DNA from: Methylococcales bacterium
GTDB taxonomy: Bacteria > Pseudomonadota > Gammaproteobacteria > Methylococcales > Methylomonadaceae
Assembly: GCA_026398895.1 (NCBI GenBank)
Contig: JAPLRZ010000062.1
Span: 1 to 64,000 of the forward strand
DNA length: 64,000 bases
Direction: 5' to 3'
Part shown: positions 1 through 8,262 of the stretch, one piece after another
Layout: each line of letters opens with the position of its first letter
Position numbering within the stretch: the stretch's first letter is position 1
Made by a program: the position numbers and the translations under genes
Notes under the pieces: model-generated
What the model was told of the DNA's origin: nothing
Database searches by the model: none
Seen by the model: the letters and a program-made list of their open reading frames with translations, nothing else

Positions 1-132
1 CACGTCTTCGCTGTATCCTTTATGTGCGACCGTGTATCTATATCCACAACTCTTACAGTGGTAACGCTGTTTTTCTCTAACCATTCCATCTTTTCGGCTT
101 TCGCTAGGTTGACATTTTGGACAGTTAATCAT
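1..132 (-). mobile_element. IS1-like transposase N-terminal zinc ribbon, cut by window edge
   Basis: On the minus strand an ATG at 132 opens a frame that runs 44 codons without a stop to the window edge. It begins MINCPKC and has a second Cys pair (CKSC) about 20 residues later, followed by an aromatic and basic stretch. Two CxxC pairs at the extreme N-terminus are typical of the InsA-type zinc ribbon of IS1-like transposases. Only this DNA-binding part is in view, so it cannot be judged whether the element is intact beyond the window. The adjoining degraded DNA (133-947) makes a remnant plausible. The exact IS family is uncertain. Confidence 0.5.
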
Positions 133-254
133 TGGTTTTTCTATTGCTATAAATTTTTTAATTTTATTCGAGCTATCTATGTTTAACAATGCCCTTTTCG
201 TTGTGATGAGGAGATACGGATTATTTCTGCCATAAAAGCAACGGCTAACGAGAA

Positions 255-413
255 TTGACCCCTGTTGAACAGATTGAATTACCGATTTATTTAGATAAAG
301 ACCTCGTGCTATGTCTTGAGAAAAAATGCAAGGAATTACATGAAAGTTTACAGATTATGGTACATAAGTTATTACGCCGTGCCATTGAAAATGATTCTAT
401 CACCACGCCCTGA
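255..413 (+). pseudogene. Possible ribbon-helix-helix protein remnant
   Basis: A short frame (53 codons including stop, best start TTG at 255) encodes a peptide with a beta-like start (IELPIYLDKDL) followed by a helix-turn-helix-like stretch (EKKCKELHESLQIMVHKLL). This resembles the CopG/Arc ribbon-helix-helix fold of small antitoxins. There is no convincing ribosome binding site and no partner toxin. The surrounding 1-947 region is full of gene fragments, so this is most likely a remnant. The fold assignment rests on pattern only. Confidence 0.25.
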
Positions 414-430
414 TTTTAACGCGATAAATG

Positions 431-525
431 CGATAAGATGTGCTGAGGTACGAACGCGCTCATTCGTGTGGTAACTGTTGATCTCGAATGACGCGCCTCC
501 TATTGTCGGCACATCCTATTGCACT
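431..525. repeat. Dispersed structured repeat, copy A (partner at 3572-3670)
   Basis: This stretch shares long blocks with 3572-3670: CGATAAGA, GTGCTGAGG, ACGAACGC, CTCATT, GTGGTAACT, GCGCCTCCTAT, GTCGG and ACATCCTATTGCACT. It lacks about 15 bases present in the other copy. Both ends of the family form the inverted pair AATAGGATG/CATCCTATT, seen complete in copy B, so it can fold into a long hairpin. It looks like a REP- or MITE-like non-coding repeat. The two copies bracket glgP. Confidence 0.6.
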
Positions 526-690
526 ATGCGAAAAATACCCAATGTAATTATGTCTTTCTCTGGTGGCGTGGCGCGTTCAGGTTCTAAAGTTGGTTCTAAA
601 TACAAAACCCTGAATGCTTCAACGAATGACGCATTCTGCCCAACTTTAAAAGGTGCGACCAAAACCGATTTATCGCCAGTAAAACGTTAA
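520..690 (+). pseudogene. Fragment of formylmethanofuran:H4MPT formyltransferase
   Basis: The frame around 560-680 reads [20 protein letters not shown] followed by [11 protein letters not shown] and KTDLSP. This matches the highly conserved C-terminal half of formylmethanofuran:tetrahydromethanopterin N-formyltransferase (Ftr/FhcD), an enzyme of the methanopterin-linked formaldehyde oxidation pathway in methylotrophs. The similarity begins abruptly after repeat copy A and ends just before the stop at 688-690. The N-terminal domain and the final part of the C-terminal domain are missing, so this is a remnant of roughly 50 residues out of about 300. It is a useful hint to the organism's C1 metabolism. 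A working copy is presumed elsewhere. Confidence 0.7.
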
Positions 691-947
691 ACTCCAAATT
701 TGCTGAGCCTCAGTGGCATTTAACCGCGTCCAACGCTATGCGGGGGATATGGCGGAAATTGGGCGGGTGAGGTGTTAGTCAAACTGTAAATCGGGGTGAT
801 GTACGAACTCCGACAAGCAAGATAACACAGAGAGTCAACACAAGCAGCCTTGATGAGATAGCTGTGTTTTATTGATCGAGCAAATGTTTGAGAATGTTGG
901 GGTTCGCTTAAGGCTCACCCCAATGTGCGCGGTAACGCGACACATCA
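691..947. other. Degraded non-coding stretch before glgP
   Basis: No intact gene is seen. A short frame ending at 789 reads GYGGNWAGEVLVKL and then stops. It may be another gene remnant, but I cannot assign it. Near 897-924 the bases TTGGGG and CCCCAA face each other around a GGTTCGCTTAAGGCTCA core. This resembles the TTGGGGTTCG-type repeat seen at 47725-47790 and could also serve as a weak terminator for glgP. Confidence 0.4.
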
Positions 948-3449
948 CTAAGCTCGGTGCGGTTTTTGCGCCATGCTGATAGGTGATGTTTTCCAAATAT
1001 CATCACAATATTCACGAATAGCTCGATCCGAGGAAAATAAACCAATCCGTGCTACATTAAGAATGGACGTACGACTCCAGTCGTTTGTGTCTTTGAACTT
1101 ACACCCGATTTGCTCCTGACAACTCGCGTAGCTGGTGAAGTCAGCACAAATTAAATAGGGATCATGATTCCAAATATTATCGAGAAATGGCGCGAATAGC
1201 TCTCTATCGCCGCGTGAGAATAAACCCGATGACAGCAGGTCGAGTGCCTCGCGTAGCTCAGGAGTACGCTCGATGAAGTTTCTACTGCTATACCCGTTAG
1301 CTTGTAGGGACTGTACCTCCTCCACGCTGAGTCCAAAAAGAAAAAAGTTTTCCGTGCCTACCGCTTCCCTGATTTCCACATTAGCACCGTCCAGTGTGCC
1401 AATAGTCAACGCGCCATTCATCGAGAATTTCATGTTGCCCGTACCAGAGGCTTCCATGCCCGCCGTGGATATTTGCTCGGACAAATCGGCGGCTGGATAG
1501 AGTCGCTGCCCCAGTTTGACATTCATATTCGGCACGAATACCACTTTAAGAGTCTTGTTGACTTGTGGGTCGCTGTTAATAACCTCCGCCACAGAATTAA
1601 TCAGTTTAATAATTAGCTTAGCCATACGGTAACTGGGTGCTGCCTTGCCGCTGAAAATAAAAGTGCGTGGCGTGATGTCGAGGTGCGGATTTTGCTTTAG
1701 CTGATGATAAAGACTGATGATGTGTAGTACGTTCAGGTGTTGGCGTTTGTATTCGTGAATACGCTTCGCCTGAATATCGAACAGGCTATCGGGATCGACC
1801 GAAACGCCCGTAGTTTGCTGAATATAGTCCGACAGTTTGACCTTGGCGGTGCGTTTGACCTGTTGCCAGTGCAAGCGAAAATTAGCATCGTCAGCGTAGG
1901 GTTCTAATTGGCGCAATTGCTCCATATTCCGCAGCCAACCCGTACCGATGCTGGAATCAATCAGTTCCGCGAGTGGAATATTTGCCAAAGCAATAAAGCG
2001 ACGCGGCGTAACCCCGTTGGTCTTGTTGCTGAACTTTTCGGGCCAGACTTTATAAAAATCTTGCAGAACCGTTTTTTTCAACAGGTCGCTGTGCAGAGCG
2101 GCAACACCGTTAATGGCGAAGCTGCCCACGCAAGCCAGATTCGCCATGCGTACGCGTTTCTCACCTGCGTCGTCGATAATAGAAATGCGAGCGAGGCGTT
2201 CATTGTCGTTCGGAAAATGCCAGCGCATTTCGTCTATGAAGCGGGCATTAATCGCGTAAATAATCTCCAGATGACGTGGCAGAATGCGTTCAAATAAGGG
2301 CAGCGACCACGTTTCCAATGCCTCAGGTAGTAAGGTGTGATTGGTGTACGCGAAAGTTCGCCGCGTGATGTTCCAAGCAGATTCCCAATCTATCTGATGG
2401 TCATCTACCAGTAGCCGCATCAGTTCTGGAATTGCAATCGAGGGATGAGTGTCATTGAGTTGCGCGACGAACTTGTCGGCAAAATCGGTGAGCTTGCCTT
2501 GGTCACGCAATGTCATTTGGATCATGTCTTGTAACGAGCAACTCACAAAAAAATATTGTTGCCGCAAGCGTAACTCTTTGCCAATTTCAGGCTCATCATT
2601 GGGGTATAGGACTTTACTGATATTTTCGGCAACTACCTTGTCACTCACCGCACCTTGATAATCGCCCTGACTGAATGCCAGTAAATCGAACGGTTCGCGT
2701 GCTTCGGATTTCCACAATCTAAGCAGGTTTGCATTAGTTACGCCATAGCCAAGAATTGGCGTGTCGTAGGCTAAACCATAGATAATCGTTGCGGGAATCC
2801 AGCGTGTTTGTGTCTGCTTTACATCATCTAAAGTGTGTTGTATATGACCATCCATCTTGACGGGATAGCGGATTTGACGATTGGGCAGTTCCCACGGATT
2901 ACCATTACGCAGCCACGCATCAGCAATCTCAACTTGCCAACCATCGCGAATTTCCTGATCGAAAATACCGTATTCATAACGCAGACCATAGCCGATAGCG
3001 GGAATCTCAAGGGTAGCGAGCGAATCCATATAACAGGCTGCAAGTCGTCCCAGACCGCCATTTCCTAAACCTGGCTCCAGTTCGGTCTCCAAAATAGTAT
3101 CCAAATCCAGCCCCAGATTTTGCAATGCCTCGCGGGTGTGATCCCAAGTATTGCCCCACGCATCTAAATTAAGAATGTTATTGCCAAGATGTGGACCCAA
3201 CAGAAATTCTGCCGATAAATACGCCACCGTTCTGGCATTGGACTGCCGATAACGCTCAGTGGAAGACACAAATCTGGCAAGTAAGCGATCACGAATCGTG
3301 TACGCCAAGGCAGTGTAATGATCCACAGGTGAAGCATCCTCAAGCCGTCTACCCACCACATAAAACAGATTGTCCATAAAGGAATGCTGGATGGCTTCAA
3401 CGGATCGGGCAATACGAGTGCTTAGTGATTGTTCAGCGATGTCAAACAT
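948..3449 (-). CDS. glgP: Glycogen phosphorylase
   Basis: The 833-residue product is a full-length glycogen/alpha-glucan phosphorylase (GT35), which releases glucose-1-phosphate from glycogen in the cytoplasm using pyridoxal phosphate. Hallmarks are ELEPGLGNGGLGRLAACYMD near residue 125, LNDTHPSIAIPELMR near 335, FDIQAKRIHEYKRQ near 560, and the PLP-binding motif EASGTGNMKF, whose lysine lies near residue 672. The start ATG at 3449 has a GAGGAT ribosome site a few bases upstream. It stands apart from the synthesis genes at 48.8-57.3 kb and is flanked by the two copies of a dispersed repeat. Upstream bases 3450-3560 are AT-rich with a TTATAAT-like box on the minus strand, a plausible promoter. 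Confidence 0.96.
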   Translation of the reverse strand: MFDIAEQSLSTRIARSVEAIQHSFMDNLFYVVGRRLEDASPVDHYTALAYTIRDRLLARFVSSTERYRQSNARTVAYLSAEFLLGPHLGNNILNLDAWGNTWDHTREALQNLGLDLDTILETELEPGLGNGGLGRLAACYMDSLATLEIPAIGYGLRYEYGIFDQEIRDGWQVEIADAWLRNGNPWELPNRQIRYPVKMDGHIQHTLDDVKQTQTRWIPATIIYGLAYDTPILGYGVTNANLLRLWKSEAREPFDLLAFSQGDYQGAVSDKVVAENISKVLYPNDEPEIGKELRLRQQYFFVSCSLQDMIQMTLRDQGKLTDFADKFVAQLNDTHPSIAIPELMRLLVDDHQIDWESAWNITRRTFAYTNHTLLPEALETWSLPLFERILPRHLEIIYAINARFIDEMRWHFPNDNERLARISIIDDAGEKRVRMANLACVGSFAINGVAALHSDLLKKTVLQDFYKVWPEKFSNKTNGVTPRRFIALANIPLAELIDSSIGTGWLRNMEQLRQLEPYADDANFRLHWQQVKRTAKVKLSDYIQQTTGVSVDPDSLFDIQAKRIHEYKRQHLNVLHIISLYHQLKQNPHLDITPRTFIFSGKAAPSYRMAKLIIKLINSVAEVINSDPQVNKTLKVVFVPNMNVKLGQRLYPAADLSEQISTAGMEASGTGNMKFSMNGALTIGTLDGANVEIREAVGTENFFLFGLSVEEVQSLQANGYSSRNFIERTPELREALDLLSSGLFSRGDRELFAPFLDNIWNHDPYLICADFTSYASCQEQIGCKFKDTNDWSRTSILNVARIGLFSSDRAIREYCDDIWKTSPISMAQKPHRA

Positions 3450-3571
3450 AAAATATCCTCAGTATGGGTAACAACTTTTTATAATAGGGTAGTAGAGTGT
3501 ACAAAAAAATTGTACGGGCTACCTGATTATAAGTAGGCATGATGACTGTATAATGACAGCGTATTTAAACA

Positions 3572-3670
3572 CGATAAGACGCGCTAATAGGATGCGCTGA
3601 GGCACGAACGCACTCATTTGCGTGGTAACTCGATGATGCGCCTCCTATCGTCGGTACATCCTATTGCACT
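3572..3670. repeat. Dispersed structured repeat, copy B
   Basis: This is the fuller partner of the repeat at 431-525. It carries AATAGGATG at 3586-3594 and the inverse CATCCTATT at about 3658-3666, with GATGCGC and GATGATGCGCC in between, so the whole unit can fold on itself. It lies between glgP and dhaK and contains no credible reading frame. Confidence 0.6.
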
Positions 3671-3735
3671 GAAAAAGTAAGTCAAAAATCCGTCCATTCA
3701 CTGGCAGAATTTAGATTTCACCAGTATGGTTTGGA

Positions 3736-3791
3736 GGAGTCCAAGGCATGACTTGGACGGCACAAAACGCCCAAAACGTGTTTTGGACTCC
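3736..3791. repeat. Twin-hairpin element (GGAGT ... ACTCC), copy 1
   Basis: The order is GGAGT, a hairpin with stem CCAAG/CTTGG, a spacer, a second hairpin with stem CCAAAAC/GTTTTGG, then ACTCC. The outer GGAGT and ACTCC are mutually complementary. The layout matches copies at 29747, 35899, 37344, 38916 and 57329, but the stem sequences differ. It sits downstream of dhaK, so the second hairpin could also end dhaK transcription. It does not code. Confidence 0.65.
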
Positions 3792-3850
3792 TAAACAACG
3801 GACGCACCCACTACCCTACATTTCTTCCGTGTTTTTCATGGACGCTAACG

Positions 3851-4837
3851 CTAACAACCCCAACGCAACGCCGCCGTATGCACAGGCGCGTCCCATAACG
3901 CCAGCAATTCATCATCCATCAACGTCAAGGTAATCGAACACCCCGCCATATCAATTGACGTGGTGTAATTGCCCACTAAAGACCGCACAATATTAACACC
4001 GCGTGCTTGCCAAAATTGTGCGGCTAATTCATAGATTAAATACAATTCCATTAACGGCGTTGCACCAAAACCGTTGACGTGTAGCAACACCGCTTGTCCC
4101 GCTTTAGGTTGCAATTCAGCATCAATTGCAGAGGCTAGGTGTTCGACAATTTCACTGGCAGACGCTAACGGTAAGGTGTCATGTCCGCGTTCACCGTGAA
4201 TACCAACGCCCATTTCCATTTCTGTGTCGCTGATAGTAAAAGTAGGATGACCCAACGCAGGCACGGTACAACTGTTCAAAGCCACGCCCATTGATGCGGT
4301 CGCCGCATTGACTCTATCACCCAAGGCTTTACAGGCAGCCAAATCCGCACCGTTTTCTGCCGCCGCGCCAACAATTTTTTCTACGATTAACGTACCCGCT
4401 ACGCCACGCCGTCCCGTGCTGTGAGTTTTGGGTAACGAGACATCGTCATCTATTAACACGGTCGCATTTGGACACTCCAACATTTCAGCGGCGATTTCAA
4501 AATTCATTACATCGCCTGCATAATTTTTCACGATGAATAACACCCCCGCCTCACTACCAACGGCTTGTGCGGCGGCAAGCATTTGATCGGGAGTCGGCGA
4601 GGTAAAAACCTGCCCAGCACACGCAGCATCCAACATTCCAACACCGACAAATCCCGTATGCAACGGTTCATGCCCTGAACCACCGCCCGAAATTAACGCC
4701 ACTTTATGGGTGTTAATGTTCAGGCGTTGTACAAAACGCGGTTGGCTATTGAGCTGAATAATATCGCCATGCGCTTTTGCAAAACCGTTCAGGCTTTCAT
4801 CTAATAAGGTATCGACTTGATTAATAAATTTTTTCAT
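3851..4837 (-). CDS. dhaK: Dihydroxyacetone kinase, DhaK-type subunit
   Basis: The 328-residue protein matches the DhaK substrate-binding subunit of dihydroxyacetone kinases across its length. The signature ISGGGSGHEPLHTGFVGVGM is near residue 50, FIVKNYAGDVMNFE near 95, and the histidine that binds dihydroxyacetone covalently lies in MGVGIHGERG near residue 213. The start at 4837 has GAGG upstream. DhaK alone does not phosphorylate: it needs the nucleotide-binding DhaL and, in PTS systems, DhaM. Neither is next to it here. Its neighbour is a NagD-like phosphatase 90 bases upstream on the same strand. Either DhaL lies elsewhere or this copy has another role. The family is certain, the in vivo function is not. 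Confidence 0.88.
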   Translation of the reverse strand: MKKFINQVDTLLDESLNGFAKAHGDIIQLNSQPRFVQRLNINTHKVALISGGGSGHEPLHTGFVGVGMLDAACAGQVFTSPTPDQMLAAAQAVGSEAGVLFIVKNYAGDVMNFEIAAEMLECPNATVLIDDDVSLPKTHSTGRRGVAGTLIVEKIVGAAAENGADLAACKALGDRVNAATASMGVALNSCTVPALGHPTFTISDTEMEMGVGIHGERGHDTLPLASASEIVEHLASAIDAELQPKAGQAVLLHVNGFGATPLMELYLIYELAAQFWQARGVNIVRSLVGNYTTSIDMAGCSITLTLMDDELLALWDAPVHTAALRWGC

Positions 4838-4868
4838 GACCGCCTCAATATAATCTGCAATGTTATTA

Positions 4869-4923
4869 ATGACTACCAGTCCTTTAAAGGACTGGCAGTC
4901 ATATAAAATTTAAGACACTACCC
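4869..4923. repeat. Long palindrome (CCAGTCC-TTTAAA-GGACTGG) plus ACTACCC tag
   Basis: Bases 4869-4902 form a near-perfect 34-base palindrome centred on TTTAAA. The same palindrome, perfect, occurs at 55667-55700. In both places an ACTACCC follows some 15-27 bases later (4917-4923 and 55727-55733). It lies between dhaK and the HAD gene and could form a strong hairpin in either transcript. Because it recurs, I treat it as a repeat rather than a plain terminator. Confidence 0.6.
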
Positions 4924-4928
4924 AACGG

Positions 4929-5732
4929 TTAAAGTGCTTTTATCGCCGCTGTGACCGCTTCCAAATCAGGCAAAATCCACGTCGGTTGATAATCCAATTC
5001 CACTAAATCGGCTTCGCTGGAAATACCCGTCAACACCATCAAACTACGAATACCCGTATTAACCGCGCCTAAAATATCTGTTTCTACGCGGTCACCAATA
5101 GCAATAGTTTCAGCCAATGACGAACCTAATAACGCAATCGCTTGTTGATACATAATCGGCTCAGGTTTACCTACACACACAGGCGTGACCCCCGATGCCG
5201 TTTGTATGGCGGCTAAAATTGCGCCATTACCGTGGGTGATACCGTGTTCAGTCGGTAAAGTGGTATCGGCATTAGTACCGATAAAAGCCGCGCCATTACG
5301 CACATTTAAGGTCGCCGTTGCTAATTTATCCCACGTCAGCGTGGAATCTTTACCCACCACCACCACATCGGCATTAACCTCATAAAGCCCCGTTAGTGTA
5401 AATCCCAACTCCGCTAACGGCTGACTCGCCCCGTCTTCACCCAACACATACACCCGCGTTTTCTTAGGTTCATAATGCTCCGCAAGATATAAAGCGGTGG
5501 CGATACCCGACGTTAGAATTTCATTCAATGCCACCGTCACCCCCATTTTTGCCAACTTAGTGACATACTGCTCACGGGTCAAACTGGCATTATTAGTCGC
5601 TAAAATAAAACGGATTTCTCTATCGCGCAGCAATTGAAAAAACTCGGTTAACCCCGCAATGGCTTTATCGCCATGCCATAACACGCCATCCATATCGATG
5701 ATAAGGGCTTTAATATTGGTAAAATCTTGCAT
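4929..5732 (-). CDS. HAD-family phosphatase, NagD-like
   Basis: From the chosen ATG the product has 267 residues, the usual size for NagD/phosphoglycolate-phosphatase-type HAD hydrolases. Motif I is DMDGV (nucleophile and acid/base Asp near residues 13 and 15), motif II is the TNN of LATNNAS near 43, the lysine lies in CVGKPEP, and motif III is IGDRVETDI. It would dephosphorylate a small sugar phosphate or nucleotide in the cytoplasm. A GTG 60 bases further upstream (5792) keeps the frame open, but the extension does not resemble the family. The ATG at 5732 places the HAD motif at the normal distance and has GAG upstream. It may form an operon with dhaK, with a repeat palindrome in between. 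The substrate cannot be told. Confidence 0.82.
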   Translation of the reverse strand: MQDFTNIKALIIDMDGVLWHGDKAIAGLTEFFQLLRDREIRFILATNNASLTREQYVTKLAKMGVTVALNEILTSGIATALYLAEHYEPKKTRVYVLGEDGASQPLAELGFTLTGLYEVNADVVVVGKDSTLTWDKLATATLNVRNGAAFIGTNADTTLPTEHGITHGNGAILAAIQTASGVTPVCVGKPEPIMYQQAIALLGSSLAETIAIGDRVETDILGAVNTGIRSLMVLTGISSEADLVELDYQPTWILPDLEAVTAAIKAL

Positions 5733-6205
5733 AGTGTCATTCTCGAAAAGAAACAAAGTGGTGTGAGTATCGTATAGGCTGTTGACTAGCACAAGTGCGT
5801 TATGCAGTTTTTTTGAATAAGTGAAAGATATAAAACTTGTTACATTAGGACTTCCGCAACGCGCCTGAATTTGAGGCGACCGTCACTCATTTTTCAAAAA
5901 GTCAGAAATCAGACGGGTACGAACTGTGTAAAGAGTTTTTAATGTTTTCTTAGCCTATATTTTAATGACAACCAACCGAAATAACAGCAGGCGAGGTGAT
6001 TACGTTATGAGCGTGTTTTACGACATTGACAAAATTACAAACCAGTTTAAATATTTTAGTTGACGGTGAAACGTTTCTTTCTACTTATTTTAGAGTTAGT
6101 TGACAGCAAATCTAATGTAGATAATCGATAAACTCACAGGAGCGTGTCTGTTGGTTTTTAATTATGTGGCAGCATTTCTAAGTGCTATAAATTAAATTTC
6201 AAGTA
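5733..6205. other. Intergenic stretch without recognised genes
   Basis: About 470 bases lie between the HAD gene and the terminator of the 6255-6536 gene. I see no convincing reading frame. Near 5849 the bases TAGGACTTCCGCAACG resemble the start of the TAGGACTTACGCACG sequence near 47466 upstream of an ISAs1 remnant, so a solo insertion-sequence end is possible. CGCCT/AGGCG around 5869-5885 can pair. Confidence 0.35.
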
Positions 6206-6233
6206 AAAAAATACGCCCGTAGGCGTATTTTTA
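6206..6233. terminator. Bidirectional intrinsic terminator
   Basis: AAAAATACGCC, a CGTA loop and GGCGTATTTTT form a clean GC-containing stem with A and T runs on both sides. It lies 22 bases past the stop of the minus-strand gene at 6255-6536 and probably terminates the porin operon. Confidence 0.75.
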
Positions 6234-6254
6234 ATCATTATCAAAGACTCCTGT

Positions 6255-6536
6255 TTACATACTTCTGTGCATTTTTGCCATACTCAGATTTTCTTCGACA
6301 GCTTTTTCATAGATATGAATGAGCCTCTCACAATGTGCCTTTAAATCATCTGCTTGCTTGCCATATAAATAACCTTTGGCTTGATATTGAGCCAGTAGTT
6401 TTGTGTGTTCGTCAACTTTAAGCTGCATTTCTGCCGCTGTTTCCTCGTAATGTTCCGCTAATGCCACATGATCGGCTTTGGAACTCGCGCTTTGCACAGC
6501 TTGAGTCATATCCATAGTTTTTTGGTTCAGTCTCAT
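6255..6536 (-). CDS. Small helical protein of unknown function
   Basis: The 93-residue product is nearly all charged helix and has several His, Glu and Lys residues in heptad-like spacing (for example LAEHYEETAAEMQLKVDEH and AHCERLIHIYEKAVEENL). I see no signal peptide with the listed start. Internal Met codons (residues 8 and 10) are possible alternative starts. It lies 45 bases downstream of the porin gene on the same strand and ahead of a terminator, so the two are probably co-transcribed. Similar small helical proteins with EHYE-type starts occur as periplasmic proteins in related bacteria, but that is only an impression. No function is assigned. Confidence 0.65.
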   Translation of the reverse strand: MRLNQKTMDMTQAVQSASSKADHVALAEHYEETAAEMQLKVDEHTKLLAQYQAKGYLYGKQADDLKAHCERLIHIYEKAVEENLSMAKMHRSM

Positions 6537-6581
6537 ATTGGGTAAACGATAGCCAACCCAACTATTTATACTAAATTTCTG

Positions 6582-7931
6582 TTAGAACGTAATAGTCGCA
6601 TCAGTAGAGAACAAAAATTGCGATTGTCTGTCGCCGCCGTCAAAAACGTTGTATGGCGTACCATTAGCATTCTTACCGTCGTTCCAATCATAACGTACAT
6701 TGGGACGGACATTTAACCATGGTTTTGGTTTCCAATTTAGACCAGCGGTAATCGCATAGTAGGTTGCAGGTTGGCAAGTGGCAGTACCGCGAGCTGAACT
6801 TACGCCAGTGCCAGCGTCATCAACGACATTGGTTGTTGCAGCAATACGACCAGGTGAACACACTCGGAAACCGTCTTGATCTCTAAACCATTCACCACGC
6901 ATTCCTACTGATAAATCATCTTGAATATCGTAGTAGAGATGACTGTTAATGCCATACCATTGCGCGTCTCGAATAGCACCTGCTGTCAGTACGTTATTCG
7001 CATAACCGTGGTCATGTTGTACGATTAAATGAGTTTTATCAGTAATATTGTGTTTTAACACAATGCTGTACAGTCCCCATGATTGGCTACTGTGTTCAGA
7101 GGTACTGCCGTAAGTACCGCTGATATTTGCCGATGAAGCTTTATCGGTACTTGTCCACGTCGCACCCGCAATGCCGCCCCAATTACCTAATTGTTTATTC
7201 CAGCCGCCATCCCAGCCACCTGTCGCACTGCCTGTAGTCACACCACCCATGACCGACACGTTACCATTCACAGCGTAATTACCTAAAATACCAGTATGGG
7301 TGAACGGTTCGCCATATTGCATAGTATACGCGTGAGTGTAGAAAAAGTTATCAGGTGCAGGAACGGTTTCATAACCAATAGGGGTATAAAAATGTCCCAT
7401 TTTAACATTCAGCCCGTTACCAATGGGAACATAAGCTTCGGCATACGCTTGCGGTAGGGCTATGTCATAAAAACGATTTTGACCGCGTAACATATGCAAA
7501 TCCCAGTTGTTACGGTTCAGAGGTTGTAAGGTATTAACATCATAAGCAGGTACACCATAAGCCTGCGTAAACACCGAATCGGTACCGAACATAAAATCAA
7601 AACGTCCACCGAAATCCCATTTATCACCCTCAGTGGCAACGGCACGCTGTACAAACAAATTCAATTGATTCAATTGAAATTCACTAGCGCGATCACCAAA
7701 CGTCACTGGACCATTGAATCTATCGGTTGGATTGACGGCGTTATAGGTAATACCCCCATTTAGCCAGCCACCGACGGTAATGCCATTATCTTTTAATGGC
7801 TTAGCATCATTAATGTCGTAAGCTGTGAGTGCTGTAACCGCGCCTGTTCCCGCATAGGAGTTACTTACGAATAAACTGCTGATAGCAAGTACAATCATTC
7901 GGTTTTTGCGATTTAATAACAAGTGTTTCAT
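6582..7931 (-). CDS. Outer-membrane beta-barrel porin (BBP2/OmpL-like)
   Basis: The 449-residue protein has a signal peptide (basic start, hydrophobic core, SNSYAG cleavage region near residue 28). A Gly/Asn/aromatic-rich barrel follows, ending in ATITF with the terminal Phe that BAM recognises. The segments GGWLNGGITYNAVN, NQLNLFVQRAV and GLNVKMGHFYTPIGYE are like the putative beta-barrel porin-2 family, an outer-membrane porin often of about 400-450 residues. It is divergent from glnA across about 330 bases, so shared nitrogen control is conceivable though not shown. The transported solute is unknown. Confidence 0.8.
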   Translation of the reverse strand: MKHLLLNRKNRMIVLAISSLFVSNSYAGTGAVTALTAYDINDAKPLKDNGITVGGWLNGGITYNAVNPTDRFNGPVTFGDRASEFQLNQLNLFVQRAVATEGDKWDFGGRFDFMFGTDSVFTQAYGVPAYDVNTLQPLNRNNWDLHMLRGQNRFYDIALPQAYAEAYVPIGNGLNVKMGHFYTPIGYETVPAPDNFFYTHAYTMQYGEPFTHTGILGNYAVNGNVSVMGGVTTGSATGGWDGGWNKQLGNWGGIAGATWTSTDKASSANISGTYGSTSEHSSQSWGLYSIVLKHNITDKTHLIVQHDHGYANNVLTAGAIRDAQWYGINSHLYYDIQDDLSVGMRGEWFRDQDGFRVCSPGRIAATTNVVDDAGTGVSSARGTATCQPATYYAITAGLNWKPKPWLNVRPNVRYDWNDGKNANGTPYNVFDGGDRQSQFLFSTDATITF

Positions 7932-8262
7932 TTTTATAACTCCTTCGATAAAAAATATATTAAGTGAGGGTAAAAAGCCTCTCTTGTTGAAACAACAATA
8001 GCAGATAACGTGCCAATCGTTGTTTTAATGATAAAACCGTTGCTTATATGCTATTGATCAGAATTATAGCCAATATTCGACCCAAAGCAGTGCGTATAAT
8101 GCAGATATTGAACTAATAGTGTGCGTATTTTTCGGTAATGTAAAAATAATACTCACCTAAACTACTATGACTATTTTTTTAGTGGCTAACTCAATAAAAA
8201 AGATGGTATCTTTAACTCGTTTTCATAAAACATCAACCCAATAATCTTAGGAGACGCTATAC
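7932..8262. promoter_or_regulatory. Divergent control region between porin and glnA
   Basis: This 331-base gap must hold promoters for both the porin (minus) and glnA (plus). A TATAAT box is at 8095-8100, but no matching -35 box is clear. I searched by eye for a sigma-54 TGGCAC-N5-TTGC element and paired NtrC sites and found none I would defend. The glnA ribosome site is AGGAG at about 8250-8254. Confidence 0.4.

Noticed and set aside
3748-3933. Plus-strand open frame downstream of glgP
   Set aside because: It starts in the twin-hairpin repeat and overlaps the end of dhaK on the other strand. No ribosome site and no protein-like composition.
5790-5792. GTG start giving a 287-residue HAD protein
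   Set aside because: The extra 20 residues do not fit the family and the ATG at 5732 has a better-placed ribosome site.
7932-8262. Sigma-54/NtrC control of glnA
   Set aside because: Expected from biology, but no sequence with acceptable GG/GC spacing was found by eye.
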